From Desulfofustis limnaeus (GTDB lineage: Bacteria > Desulfobacterota > Desulfobulbia > Desulfobulbales > Desulfocapsaceae): a stretch of DNA of 64,000 nucleotides. The notes under the pieces are model-generated. The model was given only the letters and a program-made list of their open reading frames with translations, had not been told where the DNA came from and ran no database searches. Position 1 is the first letter of the stretch. Each line of letters begins with the position of its first letter. Shown here in pieces: positions 1 through 8,414 of the stretch. The translations under genes and the position numbers were made by a program. The DNA lies in NCBI RefSeq assembly GCF_023169885.1, contig NZ_AP025516.1, forward strand, positions 2,552,501 through 2,616,500, written 5' to 3'.

Positions 1-145
1 CGCTCCCTGATCATTAAAATCAGTTCATCACTACTACGGGCATGTCCGTCCCTGTCCTCCAATGCGTGCTGAGAACAGGTTCTCACGTTCCCCAAATTGG
101 CCTGACCTGGGCTCTCGCTGCCTTAACACCGGATGCCGTGCAGAC

Positions 146-733
146 AGTGAATACTCCACCGCCTAAAGGCGGTGGCTTCGCGTAACAGCTAAAGCTGGCG
201 GGGTCGGCTACGCCGACTTCTCTCCATCACCCTCAACCTTGAAATTATCATCGGAGCTTGCATCTTGAGTCTCGATATACTCGATGATCATCTCGTCGGT
301 AACGTTGCCGCTGCTGCAGCAGAAATACCCGCGAGCCCAAAAGTGTCTACCCCAGAACGTCTTGCGCAGGTGGGGAAACTCATTCATCAGCTTGAACGAT
401 GTCTTCCCTTTCAGTTTCTGCACCAAACGACTTATTGTCACCTGCGGAGGAATCGACAGGAACAGGTGGATATGGTCCTTGGACACATGGCCTTTGATGA
501 TGTCCACCCCTTCCCGTTGACATGTCTCCCGGATCATGTCTCGTACTCGAAGGGCCACACTTTCCGTCAACACTTTCTTACGGTACTTCGTAATCCACAC
601 CACGTGCAGGTGGATAGAGAAAACGGTATGCGAGCCATGGCGATACGTGGTCATGGCTAAATCCTATACAACCTATGCTAAAGCTGCCACCTTAAAGGTG
701 GGGGTTTTAACCCTCCCAAGCGGAGACAATAAA
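146..733 (-). mobile_element. IS200/IS605-family element, copy 1
   Basis: A 588-bp unit repeated identically in length and ends at 42893-43480. It carries only tnpA. Subterminal hairpins are visible at both ends: CCACCGCC/GGCGGTGG (156-175) and CCACCT/AGGTGG (687-701), as expected for the foldback structures bound by Y1 transposases. There are no inverted repeats and no target duplication, which fits the family. It sits inside the group II intron remnant. The ends given are the limits of identity between the two copies, so a few bases of common target sequence may be included. Confidence 0.88.
208..654 (-). CDS. tnpA: IS200/IS605 transposase TnpA (Y1, HUH type)
   Basis: 148 residues, the normal length for this family. 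It is a single-strand DNA transposase that cuts and joins element ends through a 5'-phosphotyrosine. The HUH metal-binding motif is visible as DHIHLF around residue 60-65. The catalytic tyrosine is most likely the one in YIETQD near residue 130, within the C-terminal helix. The start MTTYRHG is the usual N-terminus. It is identical to the copy at 42955-43401, which implies recent transposition within this genome. No accessory tnpB gene accompanies it. Confidence 0.93.
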   Translation of the reverse strand: MTTYRHGSHTVFSIHLHVVWITKYRKKVLTESVALRVRDMIRETCQREGVDIIKGHVSKDHIHLFLSIPPQVTISRLVQKLKGKTSFKLMNEFPHLRKTFWGRHFWARGYFCCSSGNVTDEMIIEYIETQDASSDDNFKVEGDGEKSA

Positions 734-986
734 CAGGTTTCCTCTGCACTCTTCAGGGCACGGCTATACAAGCCCCTTTTGACATCGTCTAAGATTTCGA
801 TGCTTCTTCGAACAGTTCACTTTCGTTCGACTTCCCAGATCGCACGTGACGGTAGTATGTCCGCCTTTTCCCGAAACGCTCACCACCAAATCCCTGAGGA
901 AATAGCAGCTTTCGGGTCGTTTGGTCAGTGCTCCTGTAAACCCTGACCGAAGGGCCATCCTTCATCCAACTTGGAACATGGATGTT

Positions 987-2468
987 TTATGCTAATCTTC
1001 TTTCATAAAACCTCCTTCGTGACACACACAACCAGTTTTTCCTCCCCACCACGAACGGCCGGATGGCATTTTCAGCCTGATTGTTATCCGGTGTCATCTC
1101 ACCATGCTCCAGATACACCACCAACCGGTCCCACTGGCTCAGTGCATAATGAACCGCCACACCGAGCAGGCTCTTCGGCACCACCTGGGTGGCTTTCTTG
1201 TGCAGCCAGGTACGGAAGTCATCGAAGATCGGTTTAGCCCGCTCCTGGCGCAGCGTCCGCAGCTCTTCGGAAGTCAGCCCTTTTCGCTTGGCCTCGGATT
1301 CGATCCGATAGAGCTTGCCGATATAACTCAGGGCCACGTCGGCGCTCCCCGTTTTCCCGGATGGTTTGCCGCTGCCTCGTCTTGCCTCGTCGAACTTCCG
1401 CCGCACATGGGCCAGGCAACCGGCATGGAGGATCGCCGGATCGTGGTCGAGATAATCATAGCCACTATAACCGTCGGTCTGCACGATCCCGGCATAACCA
1501 TCGAGCAACTCCCGGGCCACCGTGGAAGAGCGGCTCGGTGCGTAATGGTAGCGGATGCCCGGTGTTCCGGTTGGACCGCCACGACAGACCCACATATATG
1601 ATTTCGTCGTCGCGGCGCGACCCGGTTCATCCAACACCTGCACCGTCGTCTCGTCCATATTGATCAACGGTCCCGAGCGGATCTCCCGGTGTAATAACGT
1701 CAGCACCGGCTGACAGGCCTCGGCTGCCTTCATCGCCCAGTTGCACATGGTGGCCCGCCCCACATCGGAGCCCAGCCGGTCGAACTGCTTCTCCTGCCGG
1801 TAAAACGGCAGCGCGTCACAGAACTTGGCGGTAAGGATATGGGCCAGCAGGCCGGCGGTGGCGATGCCTTTGTCAATGATCTGCGGCGGAGGCGGCGCGA
1901 TCTTGACCGTGCCGCCCTCGGTCTCCAGCCCTTCGCACTGCCTGCAGGCGTACTTGGGCCGGATATGTCTGATGACCCGGATGATCGCCGGGATGAGATC
2001 GAGCTTCTCGGAGACATCCTCGCCGATCCTATCGAGTTGGGCGCCGCAGCCGCAGGTCTTCTCCGCTTCGTCGATATCATGAACCACTTCCACGCGCGGC
2101 AGCTCCACTGGCAGCGGCTTGCGGCCGCGCTTCTGCCGGGTGTGGGACGGCACTTCGACTGTTTCGCGTTCCGGCTCGATCTCGGCCGGCTCCGGCATAT
2201 CGAACAGCGGCAGCTGCGGGCTGTCCTCGCGAGCGGGGTGCTTCTCGCTCTTCTTGCCGAACAATTTGCCATACAGCAGCCGGATGCGCTCGTGGAGCAG
2301 GTTGATTTCCTGCTCGTAGCGGTCCTGCTCCCGTTCCAGGCGGTTCCGTTCCTGCTGCAGGCGGCCCTGTTCTTGTTGCAGGCGGTCCTGCTCCTGTTGC
2401 AGGTGGACGATAATCCGCTTCAGTTCTTCCGGGTCGTCGGGCAAGGTGGTTTCGGTGGCAGGTTTCAT
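987..2468 (-). CDS. tnpC: IS66-family transposase TnpC, interrupted by a group II intron
   Basis: DDE transposase of IS66. The N-terminal region is a Gln/Glu-rich coiled coil (residues 10-60) followed by a leucine-zipper-like stretch, and then the zinc-finger segment with CGCG and CRQC. The catalytic residues are visible in NMDETT, VQTDGYSGYD and NNQAENAIRP. The family protein normally continues for about 30 residues after GRKNWL. Here the frame runs into unrelated sequence (CVSRRRF...) at about position 1029, where a group II intron appears to begin. The last 14 residues are therefore intron-derived. Splicing could restore the protein; otherwise it is truncated. It follows tnpB after 62 bp in the standard tnpA-tnpB-tnpC order. 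Confidence 0.88.
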   Translation of the reverse strand: MKPATETTLPDDPEELKRIIVHLQQEQDRLQQEQGRLQQERNRLEREQDRYEQEINLLHERIRLLYGKLFGKKSEKHPAREDSPQLPLFDMPEPAEIEPERETVEVPSHTRQKRGRKPLPVELPRVEVVHDIDEAEKTCGCGAQLDRIGEDVSEKLDLIPAIIRVIRHIRPKYACRQCEGLETEGGTVKIAPPPPQIIDKGIATAGLLAHILTAKFCDALPFYRQEKQFDRLGSDVGRATMCNWAMKAAEACQPVLTLLHREIRSGPLINMDETTVQVLDEPGRAATTKSYMWVCRGGPTGTPGIRYHYAPSRSSTVARELLDGYAGIVQTDGYSGYDYLDHDPAILHAGCLAHVRRKFDEARRGSGKPSGKTGSADVALSYIGKLYRIESEAKRKGLTSEELRTLRQERAKPIFDDFRTWLHKKATQVVPKSLLGVAVHYALSQWDRLVVYLEHGEMTPDNNQAENAIRPFVVGRKNWLCVSRRRFYERRLA

Positions 2469-2530
2469 GCTGCCATACTACCACGAACGAACAACTATAT
2501 CATTAATAAAATCAATATAATAGAATATTT

Positions 2531-2881
2531 TCAGGCGACCGATCCATAGCTCAGCCGGCGATGCGCCTGGCGGACATCCAGGCCATGCAGCAACCAGTTC
2601 AGAGCTGTCGGACTGATCTCCATCACCTCCTGCTCGCTCTGCGGCCAACGGAACTGATCCTGCTCCAAACGCTTGAGCCAGATGCAGAAGCCGTTAGTGT
2701 CCCAGTAGAGGATCTTGACCATGTCCCGGCGGCGGTTGCAGAAGGCAAACAGGTTGCCGGTAAAGAGGTCCAGCTCGAACTGTTCTTCCACCAGCAGCGA
2801 CAGGCCGTTGATTGATTTGCGCATGTCCGTCGCGCCCAGCGCCAGGTACACGGTTGTTCCTCCAGCTGTCCGGTTCATCAC
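2531..2881 (-). CDS. tnpB: IS66 accessory protein TnpB
   Basis: 116 residues, full length for the IS66 Orf2/TnpB family (about 115). Typical family features are the N-terminal VYLALGATDMRKSINGLS, the central NRRRDMVKILYWD and the C-terminal WLLHGLD. TnpB is required for IS66 transposition, but its biochemical role is not established. Its ATG overlaps the tnpA stop (ATGA), which suggests translational coupling. Confidence 0.93.
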   Translation of the reverse strand: MMNRTAGGTTVYLALGATDMRKSINGLSLLVEEQFELDLFTGNLFAFCNRRRDMVKILYWDTNGFCIWLKRLEQDQFRWPQSEQEVMEISPTALNWLLHGLDVRQAHRRLSYGSVA

Positions 2882-3225
2882 AACTGTTCCAGGGTGGTGA
2901 CCAGGTCCCGCAAAACCGCCGGCGAGAAATGGTCATCGATCTCGATGGTGAAACGGTTGTTGCCGAGCACGACGCGCAAACCTGAATGGCTCATATGAGT
3001 CGTTTTGCTTCTGAAAGATTGGCCGGAGAGCACCAGCGGATAGAAGTGCGGCTTCTCGGTACGCCCCTCTCTTATTTTCCGTCGCCAGTAGCCAAAGGTG
3101 GCCAGAGCTAGTCCGTGTGCCAGGCAATAGCGCCGTTGGCTTTTTCCTGATTGACGCCAGTCGTCAATGTGGTGCTGCCAGAACGACTGTTTTGTCCTGC
3201 GATTCTTGATTGCTTCCTGTTCCAT
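2878..3225 (-). CDS. tnpA: IS66 accessory protein TnpA (helix-turn-helix)
   Basis: 115 residues from the ATG at 3225, which follows an AGGAGG at 3231-3236. An upstream in-frame start at 3261 lacks a ribosome site. The N-terminal half (WQHHIDDWRQSGKSQRRYCLAHGLALATFGYWRRK) is the helix-turn-helix typical of IS66 Orf1/TnpA. The C-terminal part is variable. It is the first gene of the three-gene IS66 operon, and its stop codon overlaps the tnpB start. Confidence 0.9.
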   Translation of the reverse strand: MEQEAIKNRRTKQSFWQHHIDDWRQSGKSQRRYCLAHGLALATFGYWRRKIREGRTEKPHFYPLVLSGQSFRSKTTHMSHSGLRVVLGNNRFTIEIDDHFSPAVLRDLVTTLEQL

Positions 3226-3303
3226 GCATGCCTCCTGAAAATTTTCGGCATACATGACCATGTCTCAGGCTCCTTGACCAGATGGGGTTCATTTGACGGT
3301 TAC

Positions 3304-3929
3304 GAAATTGGAGAGTAAGCGTCTCTGGATTCTGCTATTTTGAAGCCTTGCCCCGTTATTACGTTGACTTTATCTAGGCCCGAAATTGAGGATACAAATC
3401 GTTTAATGAGTTCAGTTTTGCCCATCCCCGCTTTTCCGCTCACAAAGACCGTCCTGGCCTTACCATTCAAGACTTCCGTCAGATTTTTTTCCAAAACCTC
3501 TAATGCCTGTTTTCTCCCAACGAACGGAACTGGGGAAGGTATCGCAGGCAATTCATCTTTAACCCTGATTCCGGCTCTCAGGAGGTCATTATTGCACGCT
3601 GATTTACAGTGTTTGTGAACGGAAGGAAGTCTTTCAATGGAAGGCAAAAGGCGATAGCCTCTTCCTTTCATAGTCTCTATGTAGGTGGGGAACTGATGGT
3701 CGTCTCCGAGAGTCTTACGCAGTCTTTTTATGCACGCCCTTAGCACCGTTTCACTGACGACCGTATTCTCCCAAACTGATTTATAGATAACCTCTTTATT
3801 GACCAATTCGTTACCGTGTCTCAGTAAGCAATCAAGAACTTCGCTATCTTTCTTGGTCAATATAACTCTATTGTCAGCCGAAATAAGTTCACCTGTTTCA
3901 GGAACAAAGGAGTAATCGCCAAATCTAAA
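3304..3929 (-). pseudogene. Winged-helix / P-loop ATPase regulator, broken at both ends by IS elements
   Basis: The N-terminal region (FRFGDYSFVPETGELIS... to GRGYRLLP) is an OmpR/CadC-type winged helix. It is followed by FVGRKQALEVLEKNL and a P-loop GKAGMGKT, the start of an AAA/NTPase module as in large adenylate-cyclase-type or AfsR-type regulators. The 3' end is cut at 3303 by IS66. The 5' end is cut by the IS5-type element. The missing first codons lie beyond that element at 5285-5264, reading ATG GTG AGC AGT TAC AGC TTT A with a GGGAGAGAG ribosome site ahead. Joining across the TAAA duplication restores one frame. An artificial start inside the IS could still give a 23-residue fusion N-terminus. 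Confidence 0.82.
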
Positions 3930-5263
3930 GGGCACCTTGAATAATGCCATTTTCAATAAACGCGTTGTTGCGCCGTAAAAATCTGCACTCATGAACACCG
4001 TTTTTCGTCAAACTATGACGGCCATGAGACGATTTTCTGCTCTCTTGATCTCACGTATCGCTCTTTCAGGAGCCGGTGAGCGCCTTCTACGTTCTGAAGG
4101 CGCACGTCTGCTGTTAAGCGGTGGCCAGCAGTGCAAAACGGCTCACATTGTAAGCCAAATTGCGCAAGCCGATCTTGGCCCTGATTCTGACCATGCCAAT
4201 CCCGCGCATCAGTGTACTGCCGGTACGCATGGCCATCACCCCGAAGACATGTTCGACACGGCTACGGATCTTCGATCTGGTCCGATTCGCCTGGCGCTCT
4301 TCGTCGGTCAGCTTTCGGTGCCGGTTGCCCTTGAGCTGCAGGTGTTCTTGAAACCCTTGTTGTGCCAACTCCTGCAACGATTCTTCGGAACGGTACGCAG
4401 AATCGGCCCAGACGTCATTACTGGTATTTTCCGGGTCAAGCAGCTCGGTAAACACTTGACTGTCATGGACACTGGCGTCGGTGACCTCATAGCTGCGAAT
4501 GAACTTGTGACCGACGTCGATACTGACATGGTTCTTGTAGCCAAAGAACGCTTTGCCGTTCTTCTTGGTCCAGCGGGCATCGGTATCTTTTTGCCGGCGT
4601 TTCGGTTCGTCCCATGAGGTGATGGGTGTGCCGGCTTTGATATCTTCGTTTTCTTCCCGGCTGTTGCGCTGAGTGGGAACGCGGATAATGGAGGCATCGA
4701 CAATCTGGCCCTTTTGCGCACGAAAGCCATGCTCACGGAGGAACTGATCGAACTGGGTAAACAGCAGCTCCACCACGCCGGCTTTGGCCAGTTCATCCCG
4801 GAAGCGGAAGATGGTGGTGGCATCGGGCACCTTGGAACCTTCACGAATACCAAGGAACCGGGAAAACGAATAGCGATCAAGGATCTGATACTCCATGGCC
4901 TCGTCGGAGAGATTGTACAAAGACTGGAGAATCAGGATCTTGAACAGCAGGATTGGGTCGTAGCCCTTGGCACCGGCTGGAGATTTACGCGGTTTCTCAA
5001 GTGCACGGTTGATGAGGACACGGAACTGTTCCCAATCAACCACCTTATTGAGTTCGATCAGGGGATCACCGGCTTTATCGATCCGGGAGAGTCGCTTGTG
5101 ATAATCGAAGAGGCCGAATTGTGTCATGGCGCTATCTCTGAAAAGGGGGAATGAAATGGTGATATCATAACCAACGTGTTGATATTAATATATTTTCAGA
5201 GATTTTTCGCTGATTTTTTTGAATAATTTGCCAGATTTTTAGCCCCTATTTTTCAAGGAACCC
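3930..5263 (-). mobile_element. IS5-family element, copy 1 (1334 bp, TSD TAAA)
   Basis: Terminal sequences GGGCACCTTGAA and, inverted, GGGTTCCTTGAA form imperfect inverted repeats. The 4-bp direct repeat TAAA flanks the element (3926-3929 and 5264-5267). An identical-length copy lies at 29963-31296. The insertion split codon 7 of the regulator gene. Confidence 0.93.
4114..5127 (-). CDS. IS5-family DDE transposase
   Basis: 337 residues. N-terminal IS5-type domain with YDPILLFKILILQSLYNLSDEAMEYQILDR, then KGQIVDASIIRVPTQRN (first Asp), a VWADSAYRSEE segment (second Asp) and SRVEHVFGVMAMR (Glu), the DDE triad order of the IS5 group. The protein is complete and identical to the copy at 30147-31160. 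It lies alone in the element on the minus strand, 136 bp from the transposase-proximal end. Confidence 0.95.
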   Translation of the reverse strand: MTQFGLFDYHKRLSRIDKAGDPLIELNKVVDWEQFRVLINRALEKPRKSPAGAKGYDPILLFKILILQSLYNLSDEAMEYQILDRYSFSRFLGIREGSKVPDATTIFRFRDELAKAGVVELLFTQFDQFLREHGFRAQKGQIVDASIIRVPTQRNSREENEDIKAGTPITSWDEPKRRQKDTDARWTKKNGKAFFGYKNHVSIDVGHKFIRSYEVTDASVHDSQVFTELLDPENTSNDVWADSAYRSEESLQELAQQGFQEHLQLKGNRHRKLTDEERQANRTRSKIRSRVEHVFGVMAMRTGSTLMRGIGMVRIRAKIGLRNLAYNVSRFALLATA

Positions 5264-5285
5264 TAAAGCTGTAACTGCTCACCAT
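5264..5285 (-). pseudogene. First codons of the IS-split regulator gene
   Basis: On the minus strand this reads ATGGTGAGCAGTTACAGCTT followed by TA, preceded by GGGAGAGAG at a good ribosome-site distance. Joined to 3925 downwards after removing the element and one TAAA copy, it gives MVSSYSFRFGDYSF, a normal start for a winged-helix regulator of this type. This also shows that the IS arrived after the gene was functional. Confidence 0.7.
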
Positions 5286-5621
5286 AATCTACTCTCTCCC
5301 AGAAAAATTACTCTTCTACTTTCTGGTTCGTCCATGTCACGCGAATGGCACGAACAAATCACGATGATATTATAGACTTTTTTTCAAGCAGCCATACAAT
5401 TGAATTGCCACACAGTGGTAGGAAAACAGAAGAAGTCTCTCACTCCTAACAATTTAACAACTCCAATAAATGTCAAGATAGACCCAAGGTGTTATTGGTG
5501 TTGGATGAGCTACTCAAGATCTATAGCGCCTCGTGAGTAGTCGCATGGGTTAGATGTGTTAGTCTTGTTAGGCAGTGAAGAACAGACAAAACCTATTTCA
5601 TAACTACCCGAGGAGGTTGTC
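5286..5621. other. Intergenic region with divergent upstream sequences
   Basis: 336 bp between the start of the broken regulator (minus) and the lipoprotein gene (plus). It is AT-rich and has no credible gene. It should hold the promoters of both divergent genes, so the regulator may once have controlled the lipoprotein gene. No clear operator palindrome was seen. Confidence 0.4.
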
Positions 5622-6089
5622 ATGAAATCATTAGCCTTGAGACTCAGTGTTGTACCGATGGTAGTTGCTCTTTCGTTGCTGGTACTCAACGGATGCGCTA
5701 CTCCCGAAAAAACCCAGATGGCTGAAAAGCCGATGGAGCAAGACATCAATTACCTCAGTGGTCCCGAACTAACAAGCTTGTTCGCAGGGGCCACGCAGCG
5801 TGAAGTTCATCCAAAGTATAATGGGGAGTTTCATTACGCCGCAGATGGCACAATAAAAGGAAGGACATGGGGAACTTGGGGAGAGCGAACAGACACAGGA
5901 AAATGGCATGTTAACGATAAGGGTTTATTGTGCCAGAAATTTATGGGCGCATTCAGCCAGGGTGGGGAAAGGTGCTATTCTTATTCGGCAGGAGAAGGTG
6001 ATAATAATTACACAAGACATTTAGTCACTGGTTCCTCGTCAAATAATTGGCCGACCGGCAAAACACCGGTAACGATTTCAAAAGAATAA
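5622..6089 (+). CDS. Predicted outer/inner membrane lipoprotein, DUF995-like
   Basis: 155 residues. A hydrophobic signal peptide (residues 5-24) ends in the lipobox LNGC with Cys25 as the lipidation site. The mature part (LSGPELTSLFAGAT..., FHYAADGTIKGRTWGTWGERTDTGKWHV, LCQKF, ...GERCYSY) resembles the DUF995 beta-rich secreted proteins, which share the LSG.EL...F.G and G.W.v pattern. The ribosome site GAGGAGG lies 8 bp upstream. Function is unknown. It is flanked by IS5 and IS4 elements and is probably monocistronic. Confidence 0.75.
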   Translation: MKSLALRLSVVPMVVALSLLVLNGCATPEKTQMAEKPMEQDINYLSGPELTSLFAGATQREVHPKYNGEFHYAADGTIKGRTWGTWGERTDTGKWHVNDKGLLCQKFMGAFSQGGERCYSYSAGEGDNNYTRHLVTGSSSNNWPTGKTPVTISKE

Positions 6090-6300
6090 AAAATTAGGTA
6101 TCCATTGGCAAAGGCAGTGGGTTTGTATCGTTGACCACTCAAGGCGGTACGTTGAAAAATAGACGGACTACCTTTCAGTGGTCAAGCTTTGCCATATTCT
6201 CGAAGATGATTGATCGTGCCACTCCCAGGATAGACATTCCGCTGCAATAAATCGTATATCCTGCTGAATATCAGATATGGAGAAGGTTTTATCTGGCCAT

Positions 6301-7626
6301 CACTGGTGTCCCAACGTTGATTGAAGATCAGCGATTAACTGTTTGATAATAATATATATTTCAAACAAAATGCCGGTTAACGATTTGAAATTCGCAGCTC
6401 TCTGCGTTACTCCCTCTCAAACTACCAAGAGGGGGGCCGGCAATGAACTCAGGCAAATTGGTCTTCTCGCAAGTGATCGATCACTTGCCCCTGCATCATC
6501 TGCGTCAGTGTATTTCTCGCTACCGCGGCAATCGCAAAGTCAAGCAGTTCAGCTGCTACGACCAATATCTCAGCATGGTATTCGCTCAACTCACCTATCG
6601 GGAAAGTCTACGCGATATCGAAGCCTGTCTTCGAGCCCAAAAAAGCAAGTTGTATCATATGGGCATCCGCGGCGGTATATCGAGAAACACCCTCGCCAAT
6701 GCCAACAAGGTAAGAGACTGGCGCATCTATGCCGACTTTGCTCAAGTTCTTATCGCCATTGCTCGAAACCTCTACAGCAAAGACGATTTCGGGATCGAAT
6801 TGGACGAAACGGTCTACGCGCTCGATTCCACTACCATCGATCTCAGTCTCACAACATTTCCTTGGGCCCATTTCCGTTCAACCAAAGCAGCCGTCAAGCT
6901 TCATACGCTGTTGGATCTGCGTGGCAATATCCCGACATTTCTGTCGATCAGCGATGGCAAAGTGCACGATGTCAACATCTTGGACGAACTGATCCCCGAG
7001 CCAGGCAGCTTTTATGTCATGGATCGTGGCTATCTGGACTTTTCTCGTCTTTATGCCCTGAACCAGTGGGCCTCCTTTTTTGTCATTCGAGCAAAATCAA
7101 ACTTCAGATTCGCTCGCATCTATTCTCACCACGTGGACAAGGATACCGGCTTGCGGTGCGATCAGACGGTTCGTCTCACTGGTTTCTATTCGGCCAAGGA
7201 TTATCCGGCCCCCTTGCGCCGAGTGAAGTTTTACGATGCCGAAACCGACAACATCCTCGTTTTTCTGACCAACAACTTTACCCTCCCTGCACAGACCATC
7301 GCCGATCTTTATCGGTGCCGCTGGCAGGTGGAGCTGTTTTTCAAATGGATCAAGCAGCACCTGCGAATAAAATCGTTTTTCGGCACCTCAGAGAATGCGG
7401 TCAAAACCCAGATCTGGATAGCTGTTTCAGTATACGTTGCCGTAGCGATCATCAAAAAACAGTATCGAATTGAGGCCAGCCTGTACACAATGCTACAGAT
7501 TTTGAGCGTAACCGTATTTGAAAAAGTTCCACTATTACAAGTGCTTGATCAAGGCGATCACAAATCCACCCCGAGCGATACGGGCAAGCAGTTAAGATTA
7601 TTCGATTAAACGTTGGGACACTAGTG
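6301..7626 (+). mobile_element. IS4-family element (1326 bp, 9-bp TSD)
   Basis: Ends are CACTGGTGTCCCAACGTT and, inverted, CACTAGTGTCCCAACGTT (17 of 18 match). The 9-bp direct repeat TCTGGCCAT flanks it at 6292-6300 and 7627-7635. One transposase gene fills the element. The intact ends, gene and target duplication suggest a recent insertion. Confidence 0.93.
6443..7609 (+). CDS. IS4-family DDE transposase
   Basis: 388 residues, with the N-terminal DUF4372-type region (SGKLVFSQVIDHLPLHHLRQCI). The catalytic core has YALDSTTIDLSL (first Asp), FYVMDRGYLDFSRL (second Asp), and the IS4 signature Y-x2-R-x3-E-x6-K seen in YRCRWQVELFFKWIK (Glu). It resembles the ISPepr1/IS4Sa-type proteins. It is complete and terminates 17 bp before the element end. 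A long overlapping frame (6343-7473) is only its shadow. Confidence 0.95.
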   Translation: MNSGKLVFSQVIDHLPLHHLRQCISRYRGNRKVKQFSCYDQYLSMVFAQLTYRESLRDIEACLRAQKSKLYHMGIRGGISRNTLANANKVRDWRIYADFAQVLIAIARNLYSKDDFGIELDETVYALDSTTIDLSLTTFPWAHFRSTKAAVKLHTLLDLRGNIPTFLSISDGKVHDVNILDELIPEPGSFYVMDRGYLDFSRLYALNQWASFFVIRAKSNFRFARIYSHHVDKDTGLRCDQTVRLTGFYSAKDYPAPLRRVKFYDAETDNILVFLTNNFTLPAQTIADLYRCRWQVELFFKWIKQHLRIKSFFGTSENAVKTQIWIAVSVYVAVAIIKKQYRIEASLYTMLQILSVTVFEKVPLLQVLDQGDHKSTPSDTGKQLRLFD

Positions 7627-7700
7627 TCTGGCCATATGAATCTAGTACTCCGACGTATTTGAGAAATGCTGGAACGCATTGGACATGGGCTGAGCAAAAC

Positions 7701-7850
7701 TCAAGGGGAGCTTGCACAATTCGAAAATTCGTTCAAGATCGAGGCGCGTAAGATCATTTTACCGCAGGCATATAAATGATATTGCGAGGATAAAATGTGA
7801 TTGCGCAACGATGAGATTGGGCGAAATGGCAATTTTCGGGATCCCCTCAA
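7701..7850. repeat. Long imperfect palindromic repeat, copy 1
   Basis: A roughly 150-bp sequence with outer inverted ends (CAAGGGGA ... TCCCCTCAA) and an inner symmetric core (GATCATTTTACCGC ... GGATAAAATGTGATTGCGC). The segments TTCGTTCAAGATCGAGGCGCG and ATAAAATGTGATTGCGCAAC recur at 18992-19136, and the left half recurs at 24999-25050. RNA from either strand would fold into one long hairpin. It contains no ORF. It lies 3' of the gene at 7887-8210. Confidence 0.75.
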
Positions 7851-7886
7851 TTGCTATAATTGTCGATCTGATAGAGCAAAAACCGT

Positions 7887-8210
7887 TCACTGATTTTGTT
7901 TCTTCAGTTCTTCGTCAATATAACGCTGAATATAGCGTCTGCCGTTGGCTATCGAGGTGACTGTCCAGACAGCCACCAGGGCGCCGATGCCGAGGAAGAG
8001 CGGGCCCGCTTTGGGGAGCAGCAGGCTGGCGCAGAGGAGAACCGCGAGGCCGATGCCGGCGAATTTCAAGGCCCGGACACGGGCCTGCCGAATCACGTCT
8101 TGAGCTGCTTGCTCGGTCGTAATATTGCTCCGCCGCAGCGCCTCGCGCATGGTTTCATAGGCAAGCTGGTGTCGCCGCTCCATGCGGCCGAAAGGATCAT
8201 TCAGTTTCAT
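7887..8210 (-). CDS. Small two-helix membrane protein of unknown function
   Basis: 107 residues from the ATG at 8210, with AAGGTG 4 bp upstream. A longer in-frame reading to 8315 has no ribosome site. The N-terminal 45 residues are charged and helical (MERRHQLAYETMREALRRSNITTEQAAQ). Two transmembrane segments follow (FAGIGLAVLLCASLLL and PLFLGIGALVAVWTVTSIA), and then a basic C-terminus. I do not recognise a family. It stands alone, divergent from the M48 gene 205 bp away. Confidence 0.6.
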   Translation of the reverse strand: MKLNDPFGRMERRHQLAYETMREALRRSNITTEQAAQDVIRQARVRALKFAGIGLAVLLCASLLLPKAGPLFLGIGALVAVWTVTSIANGRRYIQRYIDEELKKQNQ

Positions 8211-8414
8211 GGTGCACCTTTTTCTCACGCCAAGATCGGCGCAGCTATCGCGGTTGATCGGGCCGTCTATGCTGCCGCTGGCAGACTGGCCCGCCTTCGC
8301 AAGGCCCATGGTCACGCCTCTTTGCCGATGACGCAGGAGCCGTGATCTGCTACCTTAGTCGAAAATGGGAAAAACCGCCACCAACGAGGTCTCCGTTCTC
8401 TATTCGCCGCTCCC

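Larger units (their letters stand above)
1..1029 (-). other. 5' ribozyme part of a group II intron (split by IS200), RT gene beyond the left edge
   Basis: Read on the minus strand, the IS66 transposase frame stops making sense after the codons for NW, exactly where GTGTG appears (1029-1025). GTGYG is the usual 5' end of group II introns. The following roughly 450 bp (not counting the IS200 insert) are non-coding. Near the window edge, at about 55-10, comes a stretch with ACATGCCCGTAGTAGTGATG. I recognise this as the conserved block just ahead of the reverse-transcriptase gene in many bacterial group II introns. The intron ORF and domains V-VI would lie to the left of this window. The 5' boundary and the identity come from pattern memory, not from a structural model. 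Confidence 0.55.
1030..3303 (-). mobile_element. IS66-family element, right-hand portion
   Basis: Carries tnpA, tnpB and most of tnpC on the minus strand. The tnpA-side terminus ends in GTAACCGTCAAATGAACCCC (read on the minus strand from 3303). This matches the GTAA-starting terminal repeats of IS66 elements. The other terminus lies left of the window, beyond the intron. Insertion removed the 3' end of the regulator gene at 3304, so the 8-bp target duplication cannot be checked here. Confidence 0.8.

Noticed and set aside
1839-2549. 236-residue plus-strand frame opposite IS66 tnpC/tnpB
   Set aside because: Antisense shadow of a Gln/Leu-rich coding region; no ribosome site and no domain.
6343-7473. 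376-residue plus-strand frame overlapping the IS4 transposase
   Set aside because: Out-of-frame shadow; Ser/Arg-rich, and the neighbouring frame carries the catalytic motifs.
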